Shown: positions 55,260-64,000 of the stretch, piece by piece
How positions within the stretch are numbered: position 1 is the first letter of the stretch
How the letters are laid out: every line of letters begins with the position of its first letter
Assembly (NCBI GenBank): GCA_027692465.1
Contig: JAQEYU010000004.1
Span: 273,129-337,128 of the forward strand
Length of the DNA: 64,000 bases
Source: Enterococcaceae bacterium OF42-14pH9A
GTDB lineage: Bacteria > Bacillota > Bacilli > Lactobacillales > Enterococcaceae
Direction of reading: 5' to 3'
Program-made: the position numbers and the translations under genes
The notes under the pieces: generated by a model
The model's input: the letters and a program-made list of their open reading frames with translations, nothing else
What the model was told of the DNA's origin: nothing
Database searches by the model: none

Positions 55260-56291
55260 ATGAAAGCGGCAATCGTTGGTGTAACAGGATATACCGGAAT
55301 CGAATTATTGCGGATCATCCAAGGACACCCGCAATTGTCCATCGGTACCCTCCACAGTTCTTCGGTGCATAAAGATACAATATCGGATGAATATCCTCAT
55401 TTGCGTCAACTGATCGCATTGCCGATTCAGGCCTTCGATCCGGAGGTGATCATGGCTGAAAATGATTTGGTCTTCTTTGCCACTCCGGCCGGGGTCGCCA
55501 AAGAGCTGGGACAGGCTTTCGCAGAACGAGGCTTTCCGATGATTGATCTGTCGGGAGACCTGCGGCTGAAGGATCCGACAGTCTACGAAGCGTGGTACCA
55601 AAAAGCGGCCGCTCCGCAGGCAATGCTGGCGCAGGCGACTTATGGGCTGCCGGAATTCATGACCGAAAAAGCCACTGACCTGATCTCAAATCCCGGTTGT
55701 TATGCGACGGCAGCGCTTCTGACGGTTGCGCCGCTGGTGATCAAAAAGCTGATCGATCCGGCAACGCTGATTCTTGACGGCAAATCCGGTTTGTCCGGCG
55801 CCGGCAAAAATCTGAATGAGAGCAGTCATTTCGTGAACGTGGACGAAAATATGACCATGTACAAGTTGAACCGCCACCAGCATATTCCGGAAATTTTGCA
55901 GCAGTTGCAGCTCTGGGATCCTAGCATCACCGATATCCAGTTCACCACCAGTCTCATCCCGGTGAAGCGGGGAATTTTCATGACGGGCTATGCCAAAGCT
56001 GCTCCCGGTGTGACGGAGGCCGATTTGTTGGCGGCTTATGAGGAAATCTATGCCCAACAGCCTTTTGTCCGCATCCAGCCGCAAGGAACTCTGCCGCAGC
56101 TGCGCCAGGTGATCGGCACCAATTTCTGTGATATCGGGCTGGGCTTGAACGCAGGCACCGGCATCGTGACTCTGGTAGGGGTCATCGACAATCTGATGAA
56201 AGGCGCCAGCGGGCAGGCGATCCAAAACTACAATCGCTGGGCCGGTATTGATGAAACTGCCGGACTCTGGTCGCTGCCGATCTATCCATAA
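55260..56291 (+). CDS. argC: N-acetyl-gamma-glutamyl-phosphate reductase
   Basis: The 343-residue protein begins AAIVGVTGYTGIELLRII (NADP fold), and has VFFATPAGVAKEL, DLSGDLRLKD, LISNPGCYATAALL with the catalytic Cys near residue 144, DGKSGLSGAGK and FTTSLIPVKRGIFMTGY. It is the third step of arginine synthesis. ATG 55260 follows AGGAAAGCAGGTAG. Confidence 0.96.
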   Translation: MKAAIVGVTGYTGIELLRIIQGHPQLSIGTLHSSSVHKDTISDEYPHLRQLIALPIQAFDPEVIMAENDLVFFATPAGVAKELGQAFAERGFPMIDLSGDLRLKDPTVYEAWYQKAAAPQAMLAQATYGLPEFMTEKATDLISNPGCYATAALLTVAPLVIKKLIDPATLILDGKSGLSGAGKNLNESSHFVNVDENMTMYKLNRHQHIPEILQQLQLWDPSITDIQFTTSLIPVKRGIFMTGYAKAAPGVTEADLLAAYEEIYAQQPFVRIQPQGTLPQLRQVIGTNFCDIGLGLNAGTGIVTLVGVIDNLMKGASGQAIQNYNRWAGIDETAGLWSLPIYP

Positions 56292-56354
56292 AGCAGCTAA
56301 AAGCTGTCACCCTGCCGGCGGTCTTGGCCGGCAATCACAACAAGGAGGTCCCGT

Positions 56355-57545
56355 ATGCAAAAAATCAACGGAACCATCGCAGCACCCAAAGGGTTTCACG
56401 CCGACGGGATCCACTGCGGTTTGAAGAAAAAGAAAAAAGATATCGGTTGGCTGTACTCCGAAGTCCCGGCGCAGGCGGCCGGGGTCTTTACTACCAATAA
56501 GGTCAAAGCTGCACCGGTCTATTATACGAAGGCCGCACTGGCTGACGGACAGCTGCAGGCAATCATCGTCAATTCCGGCAATGCCAACGCTTGTACCGGT
56601 GAGCAAGGGATGAAGGATGCCCAACTGATGACAGAACTCACTGCGACTGCCTTGGCAATCGATCCACAGCTGGTAGCAGTGGCTTCCACCGGCATCATCG
56701 GTCAGCTTTTACCGATGGAAACAGTGACAGAAGGGATTGCCCAGTTGCACAAAGCCGGCGATGCCAAAGGATTTCAACAGGCGATCCTGACGACGGATAC
56801 TTGTGAAAAAGTCAGTGTCTATGAAGACCTGATTGCTGAGCAGACAGTGACAGTCGCGGGCTGCAGCAAAGGTTCCGGGATGATTCACCCCAATATGGCG
56901 ACCATGCTGGGGTTTGTCACCACCGACGCAGCGATTTCGGCTGCAACGCTGCAGCAGCTTTTAGCAGAGTTGACAGAGACGACCTTCAATCAGATCACCG
57001 TCGACGGAGACACCTCCACCAACGATATGGTGCTGGTCCTGGCTAACGGTCTGGCGGAAAATCCGCCGATTGCAGCCGGCACTGCTGCTTATGAAGTGTT
57101 CAAGCAAATGCTGGCGGCGGTCATGACGGATTTGGCCAAAGCCATCGCCAAAGACGGCGAAGGGGCCACCAAGTTGATCCAAGTGACTACCAGCGGCGCC
57201 AAAGATGATCTTAATGCCCGCATGATCAGTAAAACGGTGGTGGGTTCTCCGTTAGTAAAGACCGCCATCTTCGGCAAAGATCCCAACTGGGGTCGGATCC
57301 TTTGTGCGGTAGGGTACAGCGAGGCTGAGCTGGATTTGGCGGGACTGACCATCAAAATCGGTGAGTCCACCGTCTACGGCGAGGGGATGCCGCAGGATTA
57401 TGATGAGTCTGTGATGGCAGCGGCTCTGGAGCAACCGGAAATCTTCATCGATGTCCGCTTGGAAGACGGCGCAGGGGTCGGGACCGCATGGGGATGCGAT
57501 CTGACGTATGATTACGTCAAGATCAATGCGTTGTATCACACGTGA
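56355..57545 (+). CDS. argJ: Bifunctional ornithine acetyltransferase/N-acetylglutamate synthase
   Basis: The 396-residue protein has AGVFTTNKVKAAPV, IIVNSGNANACTGEQG, ASTGIIGQLLPM, KGSGMIHPNMATMLGF with the self-cleavage site before Thr near residue 186, DGDTSTNDMVLVLANG and KDPNWGRILCAVGYS. It recycles the acetyl group from acetylornithine to glutamate and can also start the pathway. ATG 56355 follows ACAAGGAGGTCCC. Confidence 0.96.
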   Translation: MQKINGTIAAPKGFHADGIHCGLKKKKKDIGWLYSEVPAQAAGVFTTNKVKAAPVYYTKAALADGQLQAIIVNSGNANACTGEQGMKDAQLMTELTATALAIDPQLVAVASTGIIGQLLPMETVTEGIAQLHKAGDAKGFQQAILTTDTCEKVSVYEDLIAEQTVTVAGCSKGSGMIHPNMATMLGFVTTDAAISAATLQQLLAELTETTFNQITVDGDTSTNDMVLVLANGLAENPPIAAGTAAYEVFKQMLAAVMTDLAKAIAKDGEGATKLIQVTTSGAKDDLNARMISKTVVGSPLVKTAIFGKDPNWGRILCAVGYSEAELDLAGLTIKIGESTVYGEGMPQDYDESVMAAALEQPEIFIDVRLEDGAGVGTAWGCDLTYDYVKINALYHT

Positions 57546-57604
57546 TGAGCAGCGGCTGCCAGGTGGCGGCCGTAACAGGGATTTATAAGAAAAGGGGTAG
57601 GACT

Positions 57605-58357
57605 ATGGGGACCATCGTAGTGAAAATGGGCGGCGTCGCCTCTGATAATCTGGATCAGGCATTTTTTGATCAGATCCAGACGTGGCAGCAGCAGGGCAAG
57701 AAGATCGTCATCGTTCACGGCGGCGGTTACTATATTTCGGAAATGATGAATCGGCTGGGGCAGGAAGTGGTCATCAAAAACGGCCTGCGGGTCACGGATG
57801 CCGAGACACTGGAGATTACGCGGATGGTCCTTTTGGGTCAGGTACAGCCACTGGTCACCACGAGATTTCTGGCGGAAGGGTTTCATGCGCTGGGCTTGAG
57901 TGCCGGCAGTGACCAACTCATTTTGGGGGATCTGATCAATGAAGCTGAGCTGGGCTATGTGGGACAGGTCACCGGCGTAAATCAGGAGTTGTTAGATGTA
58001 TTGTTGGCAAAAGACCATATCCCGGTGATTGCACCATTAGGAATCACCGCCGAGGGGCAATGGCTGAATATCAATGCCGATGAAGTCGCCTGCAAGGTGG
58101 CGGCGGCATTGCAGGCCGAGGAATTGTATTTATTGACCGACGTGCCGGGCATCAAAAAACAGGACACTTGGTTGGACAAGGTGCCTGTTGCCCAGGTGGA
58201 TCAGTTGGTAGCAGAAAAAGTCGTCACCGGCGGCATGCTGCCAAAACTCAACAGTGCCAAAAGCGCGTTATTGAGCGGAGTTCGCTCCGTCTTCATCAAC
58301 GATTCCATCAACAGCTGCGGGACACAGCTGTTCGTAGAAGAATGCTTGAAAGCGTAA
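57605..58357 (+). CDS. argB: Acetylglutamate kinase
   Basis: I use ATG 57605 (behind AAAAGGGGTAGG), giving 250 residues starting MGTIVVKMGGVA; an in-frame ATG 63 bases earlier lacks family similarity. Key blocks are IVIVHGGGYYISEMMNRLG, NGLRVTDAETLEI, LNINADEVACKVAAALQAEELYLLTDVPGI and GGMLPKLNSAKSALLSGV. It phosphorylates N-acetylglutamate. A lack of the longer N-terminal helix suggests the arginine-insensitive type (inference). Confidence 0.94.
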   Translation: MGTIVVKMGGVASDNLDQAFFDQIQTWQQQGKKIVIVHGGGYYISEMMNRLGQEVVIKNGLRVTDAETLEITRMVLLGQVQPLVTTRFLAEGFHALGLSAGSDQLILGDLINEAELGYVGQVTGVNQELLDVLLAKDHIPVIAPLGITAEGQWLNINADEVACKVAAALQAEELYLLTDVPGIKKQDTWLDKVPVAQVDQLVAEKVVTGGMLPKLNSAKSALLSGVRSVFINDSINSCGTQLFVEECLKA

Positions 58358-58410
58358 GGACCAAGGAAAATCGGATAATGACCGGCGCAAAACAGGTGCC
58401 GGTCAAAAAG

Positions 58411-58441
58411 AAGACAGCAATCGGGGGATGCTGTCTTTTTT
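58411..58441 (+). terminator. Terminator after argB
   Basis: AAGACAGCA pairs with TGCTGTCTT and a T-run follows. A smaller hairpin GACCGGC/GCCGGTC (58380-58403) precedes it. Confidence 0.85.
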
Positions 58442-58484
58442 GCGCTTTTTTTAAAGGAAGAATAGCGCTTTGAAAAATAATGAT

Positions 58485-58539
58485 AAGGTACTTGACTAAT
58501 AATAAAGGTACCTGTATAATTCTCTTTGTAAGGTACCTT
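58485..58539 (+). promoter_or_regulatory. marR promoter with three AAGGTACC operators
   Basis: TTGACT (58492-58497), 17 bp, TATAAT (58515-58520). Three related sites surround it: AAGGTACTT (58485-58493), AAAGGTACCT (58504-58513) and the perfect palindrome AAGGTACCTT (58530-58539). They cover the -35, the spacer and the start site, as expected for autorepression. The remaining leader to 58672 holds no other gene. Confidence 0.7.
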
Positions 58540-58672
58540 TGCAAGTTGCAGATACTGCGCTTTGCCGGCGGGTTTCTTTTGGAATCCTGCAACGAAAGGC
58601 GGCAGTAAGGAAATTGTCGACCGTTCTTTACTACGATGAGCTGTCGATACCAGATCAAGGAGACGATAAACC

Positions 58673-59323
58673 ATGGAAAACCAATTATTTGAAGAATTTT
58701 TGTCATTTGAAAATCTGTTGCGGCGCTACCTGCTGTGGCAGCGAAAAGGCAAAGGCAATGCCGGCACGCCGCATCGGGGGCAAGGCCGCGTCTTGGCGCT
58801 TTTGAAGATCCAACCGGAGATCACCCAAAAAGAGCTGACCTATCTTTTGGATATGCGGCCCCAGTCACTGGGAGAGCTGCTCACCAAGCTGGAGAAAAAT
58901 GAGTTCATCACCCGTGAGCCTTCTGAAGACGACCGCCGGGTGATGGTGGTGAAATTAACAGCAGCCGGTAAAGCAGAAGCAGAACGTTTGTCACAGGAAA
59001 ATACTGCAACGATTTTTGATCAGCTATCTGAGGCTGAGCAGGAGCAGTTCGCAGCGATTTTGGCAAAGCTGTCTCAGATCATGCAGGCAGAACTGCCGGA
59101 AGAAGCCTTGCAAGGAGGCTTTGACCCGGATATGCGCCGCAAGATGATGGAAGAATTCAAGCGGGGCGGTTTTGGCGGCGGACACGGTCCTCGGCGGAGC
59201 GGTTTTCCGGGCTTTGGCGGCCGGGATTTCCGGGGCACCGGGCGTGGCGACGTTTGGGGATTCGATCCCCGGGATGGCGCTGATTTCAGCGGCTTCGACG
59301 ATCATTTCCGCAAAAATGTCTGA
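58673..59323 (+). CDS. MarR family transcriptional regulator with Gly-rich tail
   Basis: The 216-residue protein has a MarR winged-helix domain (about residues 35-140: GQGRVLALLKIQPEITQKEL, LDMRPQSLGELLTKLEKNEFI and EDDRRVMVVKLTAAG). A tail of about 45 residues rich in Gly, Arg, Phe and Asp follows (GGFGGGHGPRRSGFPGFGG). Such tails are seen in some MarR proteins next to multidrug ABC genes; here no transporter follows. It probably represses itself through the AAGGTACC sites. ATG 58673 follows CAAGGAGACGATAAACC. Confidence 0.88.
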   Translation: MENQLFEEFLSFENLLRRYLLWQRKGKGNAGTPHRGQGRVLALLKIQPEITQKELTYLLDMRPQSLGELLTKLEKNEFITREPSEDDRRVMVVKLTAAGKAEAERLSQENTATIFDQLSEAEQEQFAAILAKLSQIMQAELPEEALQGGFDPDMRRKMMEEFKRGGFGGGHGPRRSGFPGFGGRDFRGTGRGDVWGFDPRDGADFSGFDDHFRKNV

Positions 59324-59429
59324 CACTTATTCGCTGGATGAAAACGAGGTGGCGACGATGATCGCATTGATTTTTTGGCTGTTGTCTCTGAAAAAAGAGG
59401 CAGAGTCCGAAGCAGCTGCTATCAGCTGA
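59316..59429 (+). CDS. Possible 37-residue membrane peptide
   Basis: ATG 59316 overlaps the end of the MarR gene in another frame (stop at 59321-59323). The peptide has a short acidic N-terminus and one hydrophobic stretch ATMIALIFWLLSL followed by a charged end. No independent ribosome site is strong, so it would depend on coupled translation. It could be chance. Confidence 0.3.
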   Translation: MSDTYSLDENEVATMIALIFWLLSLKKEAESEAAAIS

Positions 59430-59749
59430 GATGACTATCTACTATATATAGAAGCAACTACCCGGTCCGGCCAATCCGAAAAGCGGCCGATCTTGTCACA
59501 ACAATCAAAAACAGCGGTGCCGCTCAATACGTGTCGGCACCGCTGTTTTTAGTTGTTTAGTCGACGGCTGTGCAGAAAGCGGCCGCTTATTTTACAAATT
59601 TGCGGCCGCTTTGTTGTACTTTTCCTAAATTTGGAGCCGGCCAAGTTGAAAAAAAGCCGGTCAGACTGTATGATTTAGCAATGAATAAAAGCGGCCGTCC
59701 GGATGGCAGACATGCGGGCGCAGCCGGTAAAAAGGAGCAGATCAGACAA
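59430..59749 (+). other. Gap before hslO
   Basis: No gene is supported. It holds a terminator (59507-59550) and AAAGCGGCCG-rich sequence; the hslO leader contains AAAGGAG at 59731-59737. Confidence 0.45.
59507..59550 (+). terminator. Terminator before hslO
   Basis: AAAAACAGCGGTGCCG pairs with CGGCACCGCTGTTTTT, a 16-bp stem. Confidence 0.9.
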
Positions 59750-60637
59750 ATGGAAGATTATTTAGTAAAAGCCCTGGCCTATGACGGCATGGTGCGGGCT
59801 TACGGTGTACAGGCGACTGCTGCCGTAGCTGAAGCGCAAAGACGCCACGATACTTGGAATACCGCTTCAGCAGCGTTGGGTCGGGCCCTGGTCGGCGGTC
59901 TGCTCTTAGGGGCAACGGTCAAAGGGGACGACAAGCTGACGATCAAGATTCAAGGGGACGGTCCGGCCGGAGCCATTGTCGTTGATGCCAATGGTCACGG
60001 GGATGTGAAAGGCTATATGCAAAATCCTCATATCAGTCTGCCGCTGAATCCTCAGGGCAAACTGGATGTCAAAGGCGCTGTCGGAACGCAGGGAATGTTC
60101 ACGGTCATCAAGGATCTGGGCTTGAAGGAGCCCTTCTCCGGTCAGACGCCGATTGTTTCCGGTGAACTGGGAGAAGATTTCACCTATTATCTGGCTATCA
60201 GCGAGCAAATTCCGTCAGCGGTCGGTTTGAGTGTTCTGGTGGATACCGACGACAGCATCAAGGTCGCCGGTGGTTTCATGCTGCAGATCATGCCGGGAGC
60301 TGACGATACGGTTATCGATCAGATTGAAGCCAATCTGGCGGCGACGCCTCAGATTTCAGCACTGTTGGAAGCCGGCAAGACGCCGGAAGAGATTTTGGCA
60401 AGTCTGCTGCCGAACACAGAGCTGACTGTACTGGAGAAGATGCCGGTTCGTTTCAAATGCGATTGTTCCAAAGAAAAGTTTGCCGCAGCGATTATTTCCC
60501 TGGGAGTCGATGAGATCCAGGCGATGATCGATGAAGACCATGGAGCCGAAGCTGTGTGTGCCTTCTGCGGGGAGAAATACGAGTATTCCGAAGCCGATTT
60601 GGCTGAATTGAAACAGGAGGCAATGGGCAATGAGTGA
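59750..60637 (+). CDS. hslO: Redox-regulated chaperone Hsp33
   Basis: I take ATG 59750, where the family start [18 protein letters not shown] appears (295 residues); the frame is open upstream to 59570 without family similarity. Blocks include [21 protein letters not shown] and the zinc-redox cysteines [10 protein letters not shown] and [10 protein letters not shown] in the C-terminal ~60 residues. Oxidation of the four Cys activates its holdase function. It overlaps dusB by 8 bp. Confidence 0.95.
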   Translation: MEDYLVKALAYDGMVRAYGVQATAAVAEAQRRHDTWNTASAALGRALVGGLLLGATVKGDDKLTIKIQGDGPAGAIVVDANGHGDVKGYMQNPHISLPLNPQGKLDVKGAVGTQGMFTVIKDLGLKEPFSGQTPIVSGELGEDFTYYLAISEQIPSAVGLSVLVDTDDSIKVAGGFMLQIMPGADDTVIDQIEANLAATPQISALLEAGKTPEEILASLLPNTELTVLEKMPVRFKCDCSKEKFAAAIISLGVDEIQAMIDEDHGAEAVCAFCGEKYEYSEADLAELKQEAMGNE

Positions 60638-61640
60638 GCAAAGTTGGCAGATCGGCAATGTTGAGATTCCTAACCGGGTAGTGGTAGCTCCGATGGCCGG
60701 GATCACCAATGCGGCTTTTCGGGTGACGGTTAAAGAGTTCGGCGCCGGTCTGGTCGTCTGTGAGATGATCAGTGACCAAGGGATCCATTTTCGCAATAAA
60801 AAGACCCTCGAGATGCTTTACATCGATGAGCGGGAGCACCCGTTGAGCGTGCAGATCTTCGGCGGTACCAAGGAAAGCCTGGTGGAAGCGGCGCTTTTCG
60901 TTCAAAATAATACCAAAGCCGACATCATCGACATCAATATGGGCTGTCCGGTACCCAAAGTCATCAAAGCCGATGCCGGTTCCAAGTGGCTGCTGGACCC
61001 TGACAAGATCTATGAGATGGTCAAGGCGGTTTCTTCCGAGATCGATATTCCTGTGACAGTGAAAATGCGCATCGGTTGGGACGCCGACCATATTTTTGCC
61101 GTACAAAATGCTCTGGCCGCTGAATCAGCCGGCGCCGCAGCGATTGCGATGCATGGCCGGACCCGGGCGCAAATGTACGAAGGCAAAGCGGATTGGAATG
61201 TCTTAAAAGAGGTCAAACAACACCTGACGATTCCCTTCATGGGCAATGGCGATGTTCGGACGCCGGAAGATGCCAAGCGGATGCTGGATGAAGTCGGTGC
61301 AGACGGAGTTATGATCGGGCGTGCGGCTTTGGGAAATCCCTGGATCATCCATCGGACCCAGCATTACCTGGAAACCGGCGAGCTGATCGGCGACCCGACC
61401 CCGACAGAAAAAATTGCGACGGCCAAAGTCCACCTGCAGCGCTTGGTGGATTTGAAGGGTGAAATGATTGCTGCTCGGGAGTTCCGCCAGCACGCTTCCT
61501 ATTATCTGAAAGGCATCCCGAAAGCTGCCAAAGTCAAAGTCGCGATCAATGAGGCCGAAGACCAGGCGACAGTGGTTCGGCTGTTGGATGAATTTGCAAT
61601 CCAGGCAGAAGAAAATCGGCTAGCCAAAGCGCAGGCCTGA
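60630..61640 (+). CDS. dusB: tRNA-dihydrouridine synthase B
   Basis: The 336-residue flavoprotein has [54 protein letters not shown] with the catalytic Cys near residue 108, [23 protein letters not shown] and [15 protein letters not shown]. It reduces uridine in the tRNA D-loop with FMN. The overlap with hslO and the position before lysS match lactobacilli and enterococci. Confidence 0.96.
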   Translation: MSEQSWQIGNVEIPNRVVVAPMAGITNAAFRVTVKEFGAGLVVCEMISDQGIHFRNKKTLEMLYIDEREHPLSVQIFGGTKESLVEAALFVQNNTKADIIDINMGCPVPKVIKADAGSKWLLDPDKIYEMVKAVSSEIDIPVTVKMRIGWDADHIFAVQNALAAESAGAAAIAMHGRTRAQMYEGKADWNVLKEVKQHLTIPFMGNGDVRTPEDAKRMLDEVGADGVMIGRAALGNPWIIHRTQHYLETGELIGDPTPTEKIATAKVHLQRLVDLKGEMIAAREFRQHASYYLKGIPKAAKVKVAINEAEDQATVVRLLDEFAIQAEENRLAKAQA

Positions 61641-63478
<1,838 letters not shown>

Positions 63479-63497
63479 TTTTCATAAAAAAACACGT

Positions 63498-63535
63498 AAA
63501 CTGTTCGGTCCTTTGCGGGATCGAACAGTTTTTTT
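63498..63535 (+). terminator. Terminator after lysS
   Basis: AAACTGTTCG pairs with CGAACAGTTT, followed by a T-run. Confidence 0.92.
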
Positions 63536-63691
63536 GCTTTCAGGGCACAACAGAGGCAAAGCAGAATAGACAGATTGACCTGAAAATCCGCCGTCGTTGA
63601 AGAAGAAAAGGGTTTATAAACGAATTTTATACTGGAGATGTTTGCAGTTTATTCGGGTATGAAAAAAGTGCAAAAAAATTACAGAAAATCG

Positions 63692-63720
63692 TTGACCGCC
63701 AGCCGTTCTGTTGGTATATT
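63692..63720 (+). promoter_or_regulatory. rRNA operon promoter P1
   Basis: TTGACC, 17-bp spacer, TATATT. First of three promoters at about 93-104 bp steps. Confidence 0.7.
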
Positions 63721-63784
63721 ATTACTTGTCCGTTAGCGACCCAGTCGAGAAAACACACAGTTGAAAAAAACATTTAAAAAAATG

Positions 63785-63813
63785 TTGACAACTGAACGTC
63801 AGCTTGGTAAACT
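63785..63813 (+). promoter_or_regulatory. rRNA operon promoter P2
   Basis: A perfect TTGACA, 17-bp spacer, TAAACT. Confidence 0.65.
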
Positions 63814-63888
63814 AACGAAGTTGCTGTTGCAGCAAGGTTTCGAGCTTCCGAACGAGTGAGAAACAGCAAAAAAACTTTTATAAAATAG

Positions 63889-63917
63889 TTGACAATCGAA
63901 TGACTGTCTGTTATGAT
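63889..63917 (+). promoter_or_regulatory. rRNA operon promoter P3
   Basis: A perfect TTGACA, 17-bp spacer, TATGAT. It is followed by the leader and is the strongest of the three. Confidence 0.8.
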
Positions 63918-64000
63918 TTAAAAGTTGCTGAAACAACTAGCGACAAAGATTTAGACCTTTGAAAACTGAACAACAAAGCAAACGAACCAATGTGTAGGGC
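63918..64000 (+). other. Leader of an rRNA operon (16S gene beyond the window)
   Basis: The leader contains CCTTTGAAAACTGAACAACA, the phrase typical of sequence just before Lactobacillales 16S rRNA genes. No 16S 5' end is visible before position 64000. The lysS-rRNA junction supports the Lactobacillales assignment. Confidence 0.75.

Noticed and set aside
59570..59749. Extended N-terminus of Hsp33
   Set aside because: The upstream 60 codons are basic low-complexity sequence through the ribosome site; the family start is MEDYLVKAL.

Overview
This window looks like the chromosome of a low-to-mid GC lactic acid bacterium (Firmicutes, Lactobacillales). It is most likely Enterococcus or a close relative. 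The evidence is the gene order mreC-mreD followed by a SagA/PcsB-type NlpC/P60 hydrolase, and the order ldh, pth-mfd-MurJ-like-rqcP-divIC-yabR-tilS-hpt-ftsH ... hslO-dusB-lysS leading into an rRNA leader. Genus and species cannot be fixed from sequence alone.

Region 1 (1-16.3 kb) is a surface-polysaccharide locus, visibly more AT-rich than the housekeeping blocks. It holds a Wzm/Wzt ABC exporter whose ATPase has a Wzt-like C-terminal domain. It also holds glycosyltransferases of GT-D, GT2, GT61-like and DUF115/MptE-like types, a pyruvyltransferase-like gene broken at an A8 tract, an LtaS-like phosphoglycerol transferase, a nucleotide-sugar epimerase and an LCP ligase. At its centre are genes for a complete CMP-Kdo pathway: kdsD (fused SIS-CBS), kdsA, kdsC and kdsB. 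Kdo is a hallmark of Gram-negative LPS and capsule, so a full set in a monoderm-type genome is the most striking content here. Remnants of kdsB and kdsC and of a glycosyltransferase show that the locus has been rearranged.

Region 2 (16.5-22.4 kb) is housekeeping: rsgA-rpe-thiN, mreC-mreD and the secreted NlpC/P60 hydrolase. Region 3 (22.6-29.3 kb) is another AT-rich island. It contains a MITE-like palindrome, a LytTR response regulator with an AgrC/BlpH-type kinase on the minus strand, a 21-bp-phased direct repeat, three small secreted proteins and an ABC transporter with two paralogous permeases. This looks like an undescribed quorum-regulated peptide (bacteriocin-like) system. A candidate small RNA follows it.

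Region 4 (29.3-36.7 kb) holds pepF, vanZ-like, yebC, a YoaK/DUF1275 protein, an L,D-transpeptidase and L-lactate dehydrogenase. Region 5 (37.2-50.0 kb) is the conserved pth-to-ftsH block. Region 6 (50.1-59.5 kb) is an accessory insert between ftsH and hslO: a membrane protein, an FtsX/MacB-like ABC pair with a palindromic operator, argD, a GNAT gene, argCJB with ArgR-like sites, and a MarR regulator with repeated operators. Region 7 (59.7-64 kb) is hslO-dusB-lysS, then three tandem strong promoters and the leader of an rRNA operon whose 16S gene lies beyond the window. Two copies of a ~510-bp highly structured repeat (44.8 and 52.6 kb) show compensatory changes in a long stem.
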